This document shows positions 1-9,477 of a stretch of 64,000 nt of DNA, piece after piece. The number at the start of each line of letters is the position of its first letter. Within the stretch, counting starts at the first letter, position 1. The translations under genes were made by a program, and so were the position numbers. Origin of the DNA: Roseinatronobacter thiooxidans (GTDB lineage Bacteria; Pseudomonadota; Alphaproteobacteria; Rhodobacterales; Rhodobacteraceae); contig NZ_MEHT01000012.1 of the NCBI RefSeq assembly GCF_001870675.1, positions 52,601-116,600 of the forward strand, in the 5' to 3' direction. The notes beneath the pieces were generated by a model. That model saw only the letters and a program-made list of their open reading frames with translations, did not search any database and was not told where the DNA came from.

Positions 1-2
1 AG

Positions 3-557
3 GTGCGCGCAGGCCAGTTCGACATGGCCATTCTGGATGTGGGCCTGCCCGACACGGACGGGCGCGAATTGTGCAAGCGCATGCGCAAGGCAGGCTTCAA
101 ATCGCCCGTCATTATGCTGACAGGGCATGATTCAGATGCCGACACCATTCTGGGGCTGGATTCGGGCGCGAATGACTACATTACCAAACCCTTCAAACTG
201 CCGGTTCTGCTGGCACGGCTGCGCGCCCAGTTGCGCCAGCATGAACAGTCGGAAAATGCCGTTTTCCAGCTTGGCCCCTATCTGTTCAAACCTGCGCAGA
301 AAATGTTGATTGACGAAAACGAGCGCAAGATCAGGCTGACCGAGAAGGAAACCAATATTCTGAAATTCCTGTATCGCGCCCCCGATGGCGTGGTCCCGCG
401 CGATGTGCTGCTGCACGAAGTCTGGGGCTATAATGCAGGCGTCACCACCCACACACTGGAAACGCATATCTACCGCCTGCGCCAGAAGATCGAGCCGGAC
501 CCCACAAATGTAACCCTGCTGGTGACCGAGTCGGGCGGCTATAGACTTGCCTCATAA
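3..557 (+). CDS. OmpR/PhoB-family response regulator, 5' end outside window
   Basis: DNA-binding response regulator of a two-component system. The visible 184 residues hold most of a receiver domain (phospho-acceptor Asp in LDVGLPDTDG near residue 12, Thr in MLTGHD near 40, Lys in YITKPF near 62), then a C-terminal winged-helix DNA-binding domain (about 85-184, ending VTESGGYRL). The GTG at position 3 is only the first in-frame start codon in the window. The first beta strand and the acidic pocket of the receiver are missing, so the real start lies upstream. No cognate kinase is visible. A terminator-like hairpin follows at about 680-707. The target genes cannot be told from this sequence. 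Confidence 0.9.
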   Translation: MRAGQFDMAILDVGLPDTDGRELCKRMRKAGFKSPVIMLTGHDSDADTILGLDSGANDYITKPFKLPVLLARLRAQLRQHEQSENAVFQLGPYLFKPAQKMLIDENERKIRLTEKETNILKFLYRAPDGVVPRDVLLHEVWGYNAGVTTHTLETHIYRLRQKIEPDPTNVTLLVTESGGYRLAS

Positions 558-681
558 TTGCCTTTTGTACGCCATATCGGGGCCAAACCGGATTGCGATA
601 GTTGCTGCATGAAGCGATTTTCTTCTTAACTCCTCTCCCTTTTGCGCCGGGATGTGGCGCAGCTCCTCCTCCCTCTTGACT

Positions 682-707
682 GGCCGGGCCTTGTGCCCGG
701 TCTTTTT
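682..707 (+). terminator. Rho-independent terminator upstream of xthA
   Basis: GGCCGGGC (682-689) pairs with GCCCGGTC (695-702) with one G-T pair around a 5-nt loop, followed by TTTTT. It lies about 125 bp after the response regulator stop and 70 bp before xthA, and would insulate the two genes. Confidence 0.7.
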
Positions 708-778
708 CTGTCGGCTTTCGGGTTGTCGCGCGCGCTGTGTCCGTGCATCTAGTGGGGCGCAGCCAACGGAGCCTTTCA

Positions 779-1567
779 ATGAAATTTACCCTTGCGACAT
801 GGAACATCAACTCGGTCCGTCTGCGGGCCGATCTTGTGCTGAAACTCTTGCAAGAGGAATCGCCCGACATTCTGTGTCTGCAAGAATGCAAAAGCCCGGT
901 CGAGAACATTCCCTTCGATCTGTTTGCGCAGGCAGGTTACGGTCATTGGGTGGCGCGCGGGCAAAAAGGGTATAATGGCGTGGCGATCCTGTCGCGCTTA
1001 CCGCTTGAAGATGCGGGCCATATCGACTGGTGCGGGCGTGGGGATGCGCGCCATGTGGCAGGCAGGCTGGAAAATGGCGTGACCATTCACAACTGTTATA
1101 TCCCTGCCGGTGGCGATGTGCCCGACCGCGAGGTGAACGAGAAATTCGGCCACAAGCTGGACACACTGACCGAGATGCGCGACCATTTCCGCGACTCGCG
1201 CCCTGCCAAGTCCATCCTTGTGGGGGATCTGAACATCGCGCCGCGCGAAGATGATGTCTGGTCGCATAAGCAACTTTTGAAAATCGTCTCGCATACGCCA
1301 GTCGAAGTGGCGCATCTGGGTGATGTGCAGGATGCAGGCAACTGGGTGGATATTACACGGCAGGACATTCCAGAGGGGCTGTTATATTCTTGGTGGTCCT
1401 ATCGCGCGCGCGACTGGGACACCGCCGACAAGGGCCGCAGGCTGGACCATATCTGGGCCAGCGGTGACATTGCAGCGGGCGCGCATGGCTCGCGCATCCT
1501 GCGCGACGCGCGCGGCTGGACGCAACCCTCAGACCACGCGCCCGTCTTTGCCAGCTTTGAGGTGTGA
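779..1567 (+). CDS. xthA: exodeoxyribonuclease III
   Basis: AP endonuclease/3'-5' exonuclease of base-excision repair, 262 aa, the usual length for the family. The endonuclease/exonuclease/phosphatase fold is marked in order by ATWNINSVR at the N-terminus, the metal-binding Glu in LQECK, GDLNIAP, RLDHIW and the C-terminal SDHAPV. The ATG at 779 is chosen because the family motif starts five residues later and CGGAG lies just upstream; an in-frame start at 737 would add 14 unrelated residues. It stands alone between a terminator and the thioredoxin-like gene. Confidence 0.95.
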   Translation: MKFTLATWNINSVRLRADLVLKLLQEESPDILCLQECKSPVENIPFDLFAQAGYGHWVARGQKGYNGVAILSRLPLEDAGHIDWCGRGDARHVAGRLENGVTIHNCYIPAGGDVPDREVNEKFGHKLDTLTEMRDHFRDSRPAKSILVGDLNIAPREDDVWSHKQLLKIVSHTPVEVAHLGDVQDAGNWVDITRQDIPEGLLYSWWSYRARDWDTADKGRRLDHIWASGDIAAGAHGSRILRDARGWTQPSDHAPVFASFEV

Positions 1568-1631
1568 CCCCTTTCCCTTTATGCTTTCACAGCCCATATA
1601 GGCTGCAAATGATTAACCGATGAGGGTAGAC

Positions 1632-2540
1632 ATGCTGGAATTTGGGACTGGACCTGCAAACGAAGATGCAAACCTGATCACCGACGGGTCAGAGCGCGAC
1701 TTCATGGCACAAGTGATCGAGGCCAGCCAGACCGTGCCGGTGATCGTCGATTTCTGGGCACCGTGGTGCGGCCCGTGCAAGACCCTTGGCCCCGCATTGG
1801 AAGCCGAAGTGCGCGCAGCCAAAGGCAAGGTGCGCATGGTCAAGATCAATGTCGATGAGAACCAGAACATCGCCGGCCAATTGCGGGTGCAGTCGATCCC
1901 CACGGTCTATGCGTTTTTTCAGGGCCAGCCGGTCGATGCCTTTCAGGGGGCGCAACCGCCATCGGCCCTGAAAGAATTTGTCACCAAACTGGCCGCGCTG
2001 TCGGGCGATGATGGCGGCTTGGGGGCCGCACTGGACGAAGCCGAAGAAATGCTGGAACAAGGCGCGGTCACAGATGCCGCGCAGATATTTGCAGCGGTGC
2101 TGGGGCAGGAAGAAACCAATGCCCGCGCCTTTGGCGGCTTGGTGCGCGCACAAATCGCAGGCGGCAGTCTGGATCAGGCCGAAGCGCTGCTGGCCAATGG
2201 CCACCCCGATATGGCCAACAGCCCCGAAGTTGATGCCGCGCGCGCAAAACTTGCGCTGGCACGGCAGGCAGAAAAGGCAGGCCCGGTGGATGAATTGCGC
2301 GCAACGGTTGAAGCGGATGGCGACAACCATCAGGCCCGCTTTGAACTGGCGCAGGCCCTCTATGCGGCAGGTCAGGTCGAAGACGCGATAGAGCATTTGC
2401 TGGAACTGTTCCGCCGCGACCGCGACTGGAACGACAGTGCCGCCAAAACGCAGCTTTTCACGATTTTTGACGCGCTCAAACCCACTGATCCTCTGGTCGC
2501 CAAAAGCCGCCGTCGTTTAAGCTCGATGATATTTGCCTGA
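1632..2540 (+). CDS. thioredoxin-domain/TPR protein, CnoX (YbbN)-like
   Basis: A 302-aa cytoplasmic protein with an N-terminal thioredoxin fold (WCGPC at about residues 45-49, followed by IPTVYAFFQG) and an Ala-rich TPR-like helical C-terminal half (about 140-300). This layout is that of YbbN/CnoX, a holdase that also protects client cysteines. E. coli CnoX lacks the full redox motif, whereas this one keeps both cysteines, so it may be an active reductase. The ATG at 1632 is preferred over the one at 1620 because GAGGGT sits at proper spacing before it. It is followed at 27 bp by the LON-domain gene, probably co-transcribed. Confidence 0.85.
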   Translation: MLEFGTGPANEDANLITDGSERDFMAQVIEASQTVPVIVDFWAPWCGPCKTLGPALEAEVRAAKGKVRMVKINVDENQNIAGQLRVQSIPTVYAFFQGQPVDAFQGAQPPSALKEFVTKLAALSGDDGGLGAALDEAEEMLEQGAVTDAAQIFAAVLGQEETNARAFGGLVRAQIAGGSLDQAEALLANGHPDMANSPEVDAARAKLALARQAEKAGPVDELRATVEADGDNHQARFELAQALYAAGQVEDAIEHLLELFRRDRDWNDSAAKTQLFTIFDALKPTDPLVAKSRRRLSSMIFA

Positions 2541-2567
2541 TCACACGAACGGATTAGGTACCTTGCC

Positions 2568-3209
2568 ATGACGCGTATAAAAGACCTGCCCGATGTAATC
2601 CCGATCTTTCCGCTTCCGGGCGCGCTGCTCTTGCCGCGCGCCCGCGTGCCGCTGCATATATTCGAGCCGCGTTATCTCGCAATGATCGAAGATTGCATGA
2701 AAACACCGCAGCGTCTGATTGGCATGATCCAGTCGCGCGACCTGCCCGGCAGCGATGAGAAGACCCTGCACAGCATCGGCTGCGCAGGCCGTCTGACAGC
2801 GTTTTCCGAAACAGAAGACGGGCGCTATCTGATTACCCTGACAGGGATTTCACGCTTCAGAGTCCGCAAGGAAGTTGCTGGTTTTGCCCCCTATCGCCGG
2901 ACAGAGGTGGATTGGGCAGATTTTACGCGCGACCAAGGCCAGGAAGAAACCGATCCGGGGCTGGACCGCACCAGATTTTTCGACCTGTTGAAGCGCTTTT
3001 TCTCAATGCACCAACTGTCCACCGATTGGGGCAGTCTGACCGATGCAGAGGATGAGTTGCTGATCAACTCCCTCTCCATGCTCTGCCCGTTCGAGCCGGA
3101 TGACAAACAAGCGCTGCTGGAAGCCCCGTCACTGGAAACGCGCCGCGAGACTTTGGTCATGCTGATGGAATTTGGCCTGCATGGCGGCGATGACGAGATG
3201 GTACAATGA
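2568..3209 (+). CDS. LON substrate-binding domain protein
   Basis: A 213-aa protein made only of the N-terminal substrate-binding domain of Lon protease, recognised by [20 protein letters not shown] and [13 protein letters not shown] near the start. There is no AAA+ module and no Ser-Lys protease domain, so it is not itself a Lon protease; such stand-alone proteins are often annotated peptidase S16. Its biochemical role is not established. Its stop overlaps the start of the Trm112-like gene by 4 bp (ATGA), so the two are translationally coupled. Confidence 0.85.
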   Translation: MTRIKDLPDVIPIFPLPGALLLPRARVPLHIFEPRYLAMIEDCMKTPQRLIGMIQSRDLPGSDEKTLHSIGCAGRLTAFSETEDGRYLITLTGISRFRVRKEVAGFAPYRRTEVDWADFTRDQGQEETDPGLDRTRFFDLLKRFFSMHQLSTDWGSLTDAEDELLINSLSMLCPFEPDDKQALLEAPSLETRRETLVMLMEFGLHGGDDEMVQ

Positions 3210-3400
3210 CCGACACCCCGCCCGATGACCGGCTTATCAACCGTCACATGCTGGAGGCGTTGGTCTGTCCTGTGACAAACGGGCGGCTGAATTACGATTC
3301 GCAGCGCCAAGAGCTTGTTTCAAAGGCGGCGCATCTGGCATTCCCCATTCGCAATGGCATTCCCATCATGCTGGTGGATGAGGCGCGCGAGATCGACTAA
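3206..3400 (+). CDS. Trm112-family small protein
   Basis: A 64-aa protein with the YcaR/Trm112 signature: [13 protein letters not shown], then the C-terminal [19 protein letters not shown]. Trm112 proteins act as small zinc-binding partners of methyltransferases in archaea and eukaryotes; the bacterial role is uncertain. Only one of the usual cysteines (CPVT) is obvious here, so metal binding is doubtful. It overlaps the LON-domain gene by 4 bp. Confidence 0.88.
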   Translation: MTDTPPDDRLINRHMLEALVCPVTNGRLNYDSQRQELVSKAAHLAFPIRNGIPIMLVDEAREID

Positions 3401-3434
3401 TCGCTCGTCTGGACTAGACCCCATGAAAAAGTAA

Positions 3435-3461
3435 AACGCCCTGACCAATGGTCAGGGCGTT
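3435..3461 (-). terminator. Intrinsic terminator for the 45-aa minus-strand gene
   Basis: A perfect 12-bp stem (AACGCCCTGACC with GGTCAGGGCGTT) and a 3-nt loop. On the minus strand it is followed by TTACTTTTTC, so it works best as terminator for the small gene that stops 27 bp earlier. It may also end the plus-strand Trm112 transcript. Confidence 0.75.
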
Positions 3462-3487
3462 CCGAGTAGAAACCCACACGCCGGTGT

Positions 3488-3625
3488 TCAGGCGGCGCGC
3501 TTGGAGATCGGGCGTCCTGTCAGCAAATTCTGACCTGCCCGAATAACGATGTGCCCGTTTGCAAGTTTGCGAACAAACACACCCTGTGCAGTAATGTACT
3601 TAGCGATATGAATTGTGCAGATCAT
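3488..3625 (-). CDS. small hypothetical protein, 45 aa
   Basis: Reading the minus strand from ATG at 3625 gives a 45-codon frame starting MICTIHIAKYITAQGVFVRK and ending GRPISKRAA. It is basic and has no signal peptide or membrane segment. Support for a real gene: AGGG about 10 bases before the ATG, a possible promoter further upstream (TTGGCT, 17-bp spacer, CATATT), and a perfect terminator hairpin 27 bp after the stop. No family is recognised and function is unknown. It is below the usual length cut-off, so it could be missed in annotations. Confidence 0.6.
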   Translation of the reverse strand: MICTIHIAKYITAQGVFVRKLANGHIVIRAGQNLLTGRPISKRAA

Positions 3626-3813
3626 TCTGTTGCCCTGCTTTGTGTAAGTTGAATATGGCGTGAAACTGCAAGGCAGCCAAGAAATTTGACGAATTTCATC
3701 TTATTTTAACCATGTTTTTATCTTTGCCGCTATTTTCCAGGCAAAGCATCAGAACAATTAACATTAGAGATCGCTATTGTTTCCAAAGCAGGCAAATAAC
3801 GTGGCGTGCGCGG

Positions 3814-4212
3814 TTACAGCCAGTCGCGCAAGATGGGAATCAGCGGAATATCCGCCGCAGGCATGGGGTAATTGCGCAGATCAACTGGCCGCACCCATTT
3901 CAGCGCCTGCCCCTCTCGGCTGGATACTTGCCCGTCCCATTTCCGGCAGATGAACAGCGGCATCAGCAGATGAAAATCATCATAGGAATGGCTGGCAAAA
4001 GTCAGCGGGGCCAGACAGCTGGCCCATGTGTCTATGCCCAGTTCTTCCTGCAATTCGCGTATCAGCGCCAGTTCGGGGGTTTCGCCCGCCTCGATCTTGC
4101 CACCGGGAAATTCCCAAAGCCCGGCCATCGCCTTGCCTTCGGGGCGTTGCGCCAGCAGGACACGCCCATCGGCATCTACCAGCGCAACGGCGGCAACCAA
4201 TACAGTTTTCAC
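3814..4212 (-). CDS. mutT: MutT-type 8-oxo-dGTP diphosphatase (Nudix)
   Basis: A 132-aa Nudix hydrolase that removes 8-oxo-dGTP from the nucleotide pool. The Nudix box is complete: GGKIEAGETPELALIREL followed by QEELGI. The end, RPVDLRNYPMPAADIPLI, fits MutT proteins. The start is taken as GTG at 4212, whose codon overlaps the argJ stop by 4 bp; the longer open frame running into argJ is out-of-frame argJ sequence. It is co-transcribed and translationally coupled with argJ. Confidence 0.9.
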   Translation of the reverse strand: MKTVLVAAVALVDADGRVLLAQRPEGKAMAGLWEFPGGKIEAGETPELALIRELQEELGIDTWASCLAPLTFASHSYDDFHLLMPLFICRKWDGQVSSREGQALKWVRPVDLRNYPMPAADIPLIPILRDWL

Positions 4213-5525
4213 GACCTGTAATCCGCGTTGATCTCGATATATCGGTTGGTCAGATCGCAGGTCCAGACCGTGGCAGCGCCACTGCCCAAACGCATATCTA
4301 CCCCGATCACCAGCTCTTGCCCTTTCATGTAGCTTGCGCCAATTTCTTCGGCATAGCTTGGTGCAACCTGCCCATGCGCGGCCACCAGATGCGGGCCAAA
4401 GCGGATGGACAGGCGGTCGCGGTCCGCCTCGGCCCCTGATTTGCCCACAGCCATGACAATGCGCCCCCAATTCGGATCTTCGCCCGCGACGGCGGTTTTG
4501 ACCAGCGGCGAATTGGCAATCGCAAAGGCCACTTTGCGCGCATCATCCTCAGACCGCGCGCCTGTAACCGCCACTTCGATAAACTTGGTCGCCCCTTCGC
4601 CATCGCGCACCACCTGATGAGCCAGATCACGCATGACATCCCCCAACGCCGCGCCAAAGGCTTTGGCCGCATCGCTGCCCGCGTCCACAATCGCGGGCCC
4701 GCTGGCCTGCCCTGTGGCCGCAACCAGCAGCATGTCAGAGGTTGATGTGTCGCTATCGACTGTAATGCAGTTGAAGCTGCGATCGGTCAGTTTTGACACC
4801 ATCGCCTGCAACACCGGACGCGCGATCTTGGCATCGGTAAAGATATAAACCAGCATTGTGGCCATATCCGGCGCAATCATGCCAGAGCCTTTGGCAATGC
4901 CCGCAATCTGCACCAACTGGCCGTCAATCTCGACTGTTGCCGCCGCACCTTTGGGGAATGTGTCGGTCGTCATGATGGCGCGGGCGGCCGCGGGCAGGCC
5001 GTTTTCATCCAGACCGTTCACCAGTTCATCCAGCGCAGTGATGATCCGCTCATGTGGCAGTGCCTCGCCAATCACCCCAGTGGAGGAGGTGAACACGCGC
5101 GCTTGCGGCAAGCCAGATTTTTCCGCAACAGCGCGGCAAATTTCAGTGACCGATTCCTGCCCCTTTGCCCCTGTGAAAGCATTGGCATTGCCGGAATTGA
5201 CCAGAATGCACGCCCCCTCTGCACTGTCGCCCGCAATCTTGGCCTGCGCATCCAGCACCGACGCTGCGCGTGTGGCAGAGCGGGTGAAGGTGCCCGCCAT
5301 AACCGTGCCTGCATCCAGCTGGGCCAGCAACACATCGGTGCGCCCCTTGTAGCGCACGCCCGCCGCCACCGTAGCGAAACGTGCGCCCTTGATCACGGGC
5401 AGGTCAGGAAAAGACGCAGGCGCCAAGGGCGACACAAGCGGCGTTTTCGCCGCAGGGGCCGGTTGCGCCTGCTCTGCGGCCTTCAGCGATTTGATCTTGC
5501 GTTTGAGCTTCTTTTTCGCGCCCAT
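4209..5525 (-). CDS. argJ: bifunctional glutamate N-acetyltransferase/amino-acid acetyltransferase
   Basis: ArgJ moves the acetyl group from N-acetylornithine to glutamate, and can also use acetyl-CoA, closing the cyclic arginine pathway in the cytoplasm. The 438-aa product has the self-cleavage site MATMLVYIFTDA, with the nucleophilic Thr at about residue 223, and the FNCITVDSDTSTSDM segment. The ATG at 5525 follows GGAG; one further upstream is less well placed. Oddity: about 30 extra N-terminal residues rich in Lys, Ala and Pro (AKKKLKRKIKSLKAAEQ) precede the normal start region SPLAPASFPDLP. mutT follows with a 4-bp overlap; the parvulin gene follows on the same strand upstream. Confidence 0.95.
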   Translation of the reverse strand: MGAKKKLKRKIKSLKAAEQAQPAPAAKTPLVSPLAPASFPDLPVIKGARFATVAAGVRYKGRTDVLLAQLDAGTVMAGTFTRSATRAASVLDAQAKIAGDSAEGACILVNSGNANAFTGAKGQESVTEICRAVAEKSGLPQARVFTSSTGVIGEALPHERIITALDELVNGLDENGLPAAARAIMTTDTFPKGAAATVEIDGQLVQIAGIAKGSGMIAPDMATMLVYIFTDAKIARPVLQAMVSKLTDRSFNCITVDSDTSTSDMLLVAATGQASGPAIVDAGSDAAKAFGAALGDVMRDLAHQVVRDGEGATKFIEVAVTGARSEDDARKVAFAIANSPLVKTAVAGEDPNWGRIVMAVGKSGAEADRDRLSIRFGPHLVAAHGQVAPSYAEEIGASYMKGQELVIGVDMRLGSGAATVWTCDLTNRYIEINADYRS

Positions 5526-5594
5526 CCCGATGCTCCATGACAAAGGCCGGCCCAAGGGTCAGGCCGGTATTTGCCAGTCCTACACCGCAGCGGA

Positions 5595-6452
5595 TCAGTC
5601 GTCCAGAAGGTCACTGCGCGACAGGATCGATGCGTCAAGGCCCTCATAGTTGCGCTCGATGCTGGCCGCTTCCGTGGCGCTGGCCAGCGCCGCTTGTGCC
5701 GCTTCGCGTTGCAGGTTTTCAGCCAATGCCTCGCGCACCTCTTCCAGTGCGGGCGCGGACGACATGCGCGTGTCGTTCAACAGCACCAGATGCCAGCCGA
5801 ACTGGGTTTCCAACGGGCCAAGATACGCGCCGATTTCCAGCGATTGCACAGCTTGTTCAAATTCCGGGATCATGGCGCCCAGACCGAACCAGCCCAAAGA
5901 CCCGCCACCGGCTGCGGCCCCATCCATGGAATGTTCGCGCGCAAGGTCAGCAAAATCGGCCCCGTCATCCAGCTGGGCGCGCAGCGCTGCGGCCTCTGCC
6001 TCGGTTTCGACAATGATATGCGAGGCGTTGAATTCCGGTGTCGGCTCTCGCCCGTCAAATTCGGTGACAAAGGCTGTGTAGGCTTCGTTGATATTCTCTT
6101 CGCTCAGCGCCGCTTCTGCGGCGCGGGTCAGGGCAGCATTGGCGATAAAGGCGCGCTGCTCATTCTCGAAGGCGATCTGTTCGCGCGCGGTCAGGGTGCC
6201 TTCGGCCTGCTGCATGATGGCGGTCTGTTCAATCAGCTGTTCGACCAGCGGCCCGAACAGCGCTTCGCCGGGCATCTGGCGAAACTGCTCTGGCAAGGTG
6301 TCGCGGGCCGCCAACAGATGCCCCAAAGTAATCTCGGTGCCATTAACCGTGGCAAGGATCGTGTCGCGCGTGGGGTCCGATTGTGCCAACACGGGCGCGC
6401 CAAAGGCCATCACTGCGGCCACAGCCACGCTGAATCGCGAAATTCCAGCCAT
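5595..6452 (-). CDS. periplasmic parvulin-type peptidylprolyl isomerase
   Basis: A 285-aa SurA/PpiC-like protein. A signal peptide (about residues 1-23, ending APVLAQ) is followed by a helical chaperone-like region and one parvulin domain (ASHIIVETEAEA, then GGGSLGWFGLGAMIPEFEQA). It would help outer-membrane and periplasmic proteins fold after export. The ATG at 6452 is chosen because AAGGAG lies just before it and the signal peptide begins there. It is divergent from secA and upstream of argJ-mutT on the same strand, with only about 70 bp to argJ. Confidence 0.9.
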   Translation of the reverse strand: MAGISRFSVAVAAVMAFGAPVLAQSDPTRDTILATVNGTEITLGHLLAARDTLPEQFRQMPGEALFGPLVEQLIEQTAIMQQAEGTLTAREQIAFENEQRAFIANAALTRAAEAALSEENINEAYTAFVTEFDGREPTPEFNASHIIVETEAEAAALRAQLDDGADFADLAREHSMDGAAAGGGSLGWFGLGAMIPEFEQAVQSLEIGAYLGPLETQFGWHLVLLNDTRMSSAPALEEVREALAENLQREAAQAALASATEAASIERNYEGLDASILSRSDLLDD

Positions 6453-6490
6453 ATTTCCATCTCCTTGCAGGGCGCGGCGGGCGCGCATCG

Positions 6491-6519
6491 TTGACACTTT
6501 TGGGGCCGCCCATTACATC
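6491..6519 (+). promoter_or_regulatory. possible sigma-70 promoter of secA
   Basis: TTGACA (6491-6496), a 17-bp spacer and TACATC (6514-6519) point towards secA, leaving a leader of about 150 nt. The -35 is perfect but the -10 is weak, so this is a candidate only. Confidence 0.4.
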
Positions 6520-6677
6520 GCAGAGAGGTCTGACTGCGTATTGGGGGCCGTGCGGTTCACCTGCCCTTCTATGGAAGCCTGCGCGTGCCGACAACCCCGG
6601 CACCTGCGACAGACCATGACGAAATGGTTAGCGGCAGGATATCTGTCCGCTTTTAGGTATTAGAGGGCAGAGGGCGC

Positions 6678-9368
6678 ATGCTGGGTCTTGGATCGATCAC
6701 GAAGAAGGTTTTTGGCACGTCGAATGACCGCAAGGTCAAGACTGTGCGCCCGCTGGTTGCACAGATCAACGCGCTGGAGCCGGAATTTCAAGCCATGTCG
6801 GATGCGCAGTTGGTCGAAAAAACCGACGAGCTGAAAAAACGCGTGGCAAACGGCGAAAGCCTTGACGCTGTGCTGCCCGAAGCCTTTGCCAATTGCCGCG
6901 AGGGGGCGCGCCGTGCGCTTGGCCTGCGCGCCTTTGATGTGCAGTTGATCGGCGGGATCTTTCTGCACCGGGGCAATATTGCCGAGATGAAAACAGGCGA
7001 AGGCAAAACCCTTGTGGCCACCCTGCCCGCCTATCTGAATGCCCTGACAGGCGAAGGCGTGCATGTCGTCACAGTTAACGACTATCTGGCCAAGCGCGAC
7101 TCGGAATGGATGGGCAAGGTCTTTGCGCGTCTGGGCATGCGCTGCGGTGTTGTCTATTCGCAGCAACCCGACGCCGAGAAGAAAGACGCCTATGCCGCCG
7201 ATGTGACCTATGCCACCAATAACGAATTGGGCTTTGACTACCTGCGCGACAATATGCGCATGCGCCGCGAGGAGATGAACCAGCGCGGGCATTTCTTTGC
7301 CATCGTGGACGAAGTCGACTCGATCCTGATTGACGAGGCGCGCACACCGCTGATCATCTCTGGCCCTGCCGAAGACAAGTCTGACCTGTATGTGAAGGTC
7401 AACGGCCTGATCCCGTTGCTTCAGCCCGAACATTACACGATTGACGAAAAAATCCGCAACGCCACCCTGACCGATGAAGGCAATGAATTCATCGAGGCGA
7501 AATTGCACGAGGCAGGCTTTCTGCCCGAAGAACAATCGCTCTATGACCCTGAATCCACCTCGCTGGTGCATCATGTCAATCAGGGGCTGCGGGCGCATAA
7601 ACTGTTCCACAAGGACCAGAACTATATTGTCCGCGACGGGCAAGTGGTGCTGATTGACGAATTCACAGGCCGCATGATGGTGGGGCGTCGCCTGTCCGAG
7701 GGGCTGCATCAGGCGATCGAGGCGAAAGAGGGCGCGCCCATCCAGCCGGAAAACGTGACCTATGCCTCTGTCACCTTCCAAAACTACTTCCGCCTGTATA
7801 AAAAACTAGGCGGCATGACCGGCACCGCCTCGACCGAGGCGGATGAATTCCGCGAAATCTATAATCTGGGGGTGGTTGAAATCCCCACCAACCTGCCGAT
7901 TTCGCGCCTTGACGAACATGATCAGGTCTACCGCACCGCCAAGGAAAAACTTGACGGTGTGCTGGAAGAAATCCGCGAAGCGCATGCCAAGGGCCAGCCG
8001 ATTCTTGTTGGCACCACCTCGATCGAGAAATCCGAGGAACTGGCGGCGATGCTGAAAAAGGCAGGGATTCCGCATAACGTGCTGAACGCCCGCCAGCATG
8101 AACAGGAAGCGCAGATTGTGGCCGATGCAGGCCGTCTGGGCGCGGTAACCATTGCCACCAACATGGCCGGTCGCGGCACCGATATTCAGCTGGGTGGCAA
8201 TGTGGAAATGCGCGTGCTGCAAGCCCTGGCCGCCGACCCCAACGCCGACCCGACAGACGTACGCACCCGCATTGACGAAGAAGTTGCCGACGAAAAGCAA
8301 AAGGTTCTGGCCGCAGGCGGGTTGTTCGTGCTGGCCACAGAACGCCACGAAAGCCGCCGGATCGACAACCAGCTGCGCGGCCGCTCTGGCCGTCAGGGCG
8401 ACCCGGGGCGTTCGGTGTTCTTCCTTAGCCTTGAAGATGACCTGATGCGCATTTTCGGCTCTGAGCGGCTGGAAAAAGTGCTTTCCACCCTTGGCATGAA
8501 AGAGGGCGAGGCGATTGTGCACCCCTGGGTGAACAAGTCGCTGGAAAAGGCGCAAGGCAAGGTCGAGGCGCGCAATTTCGACATTCGCAAGGAATTGCTG
8601 AAATACGACAACGTCATGAACGACCAGCGCCGCGTTATCTTCGAGCAGCGCCTGGAGATTATGGAAGCCGATGATCTGTCCGAGATCGTGGATGACATGC
8701 GCCATCAGGTGATCGATGATGTGATCGACGATTACATGCCCGCAAAATCCTATGCCGAACAATGGGATATGGACGGGTTGCGCAATGATGTGCGCGAAAA
8801 GCTGGGGCTGGACGTGCCCGCGCAGGACTGGGGCGAAGAGGATGGCGTTGATCAGGATGTCGTGCGCGAACGGCTGATAGAGGCGTCTGACGCGCTGATG
8901 GTTGAAAAGCAACGCCAGTTCGGCGAAGACACCCTGCGCAACTTGGAAAAACAGGTTTTGCTGGAAACGATCGACCGTAAATGGCGCGAACATCTGCTGA
9001 CGCTGGACCACCTGCGTTCTGCCGTGCGCTTCCGTGGTTATGCGCAAAAAGACCCGCTGAACGAATACAAGGCCGAAGGGTTCCTGCTGTTCGAGAAGAT
9101 GCTGAACTCGCTGCGCGAAGATGTCGCGCGCTATCTGTCACGCATCCGCCCGCTAAGTGAAGAAGAACAAAAAGCGATGATGCAGCAGCTTGCCTTGCAG
9201 CAACAAGGGCTGAACGTGGCGCAAGAAAACGACGGGCAGCCACCGGCACCGCTGATTGACGGGTTTGATGAAACAGACCCAAGCACTTGGGGCAACCCTG
9301 GCCGCAACGACCCCTGCCCCTGCGGGTCTGGCAAGAAATTCAAGCACTGTCACGGCAGCGTGCTGTAA
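6678..9368 (+). CDS. secA: preprotein translocase ATPase SecA
   Basis: The 896-aa motor that drives unfolded preproteins through SecYEG. It has Walker A MKTGEGKT at about residues 104-111, the [19 protein letters not shown] region, GTDIQLGG, and the helicase motif II segment [10 protein letters not shown]. The C-terminus carries the zinc/SecB-binding tail [13 protein letters not shown]. Full length with no interruption. It is divergent from a periplasmic folding factor and followed by an exported protein of unknown function. Confidence 0.98.
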   Translation: MLGLGSITKKVFGTSNDRKVKTVRPLVAQINALEPEFQAMSDAQLVEKTDELKKRVANGESLDAVLPEAFANCREGARRALGLRAFDVQLIGGIFLHRGNIAEMKTGEGKTLVATLPAYLNALTGEGVHVVTVNDYLAKRDSEWMGKVFARLGMRCGVVYSQQPDAEKKDAYAADVTYATNNELGFDYLRDNMRMRREEMNQRGHFFAIVDEVDSILIDEARTPLIISGPAEDKSDLYVKVNGLIPLLQPEHYTIDEKIRNATLTDEGNEFIEAKLHEAGFLPEEQSLYDPESTSLVHHVNQGLRAHKLFHKDQNYIVRDGQVVLIDEFTGRMMVGRRLSEGLHQAIEAKEGAPIQPENVTYASVTFQNYFRLYKKLGGMTGTASTEADEFREIYNLGVVEIPTNLPISRLDEHDQVYRTAKEKLDGVLEEIREAHAKGQPILVGTTSIEKSEELAAMLKKAGIPHNVLNARQHEQEAQIVADAGRLGAVTIATNMAGRGTDIQLGGNVEMRVLQALAADPNADPTDVRTRIDEEVADEKQKVLAAGGLFVLATERHESRRIDNQLRGRSGRQGDPGRSVFFLSLEDDLMRIFGSERLEKVLSTLGMKEGEAIVHPWVNKSLEKAQGKVEARNFDIRKELLKYDNVMNDQRRVIFEQRLEIMEADDLSEIVDDMRHQVIDDVIDDYMPAKSYAEQWDMDGLRNDVREKLGLDVPAQDWGEEDGVDQDVVRERLIEASDALMVEKQRQFGEDTLRNLEKQVLLETIDRKWREHLLTLDHLRSAVRFRGYAQKDPLNEYKAEGFLLFEKMLNSLREDVARYLSRIRPLSEEEQKAMMQQLALQQQGLNVAQENDGQPPAPLIDGFDETDPSTWGNPGRNDPCPCGSGKKFKHCHGSVL

Positions 9369-9477
9369 TACGCCCAAAGCAGAAAGACTGTTTCACCCCG
9401 AACAACATCGCCAAAATTGCGCCCTATTACTGCCCGAATCAGCGTCTAAAACTATGGAAACTGAAACAGGTGGCGTG

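Noticed and set aside
2568..3209. Lon protease
   Set aside because: Only the N-terminal substrate-binding domain is present; ATPase and protease domains are missing by design, not by truncation, since the gene is coupled to the next one.
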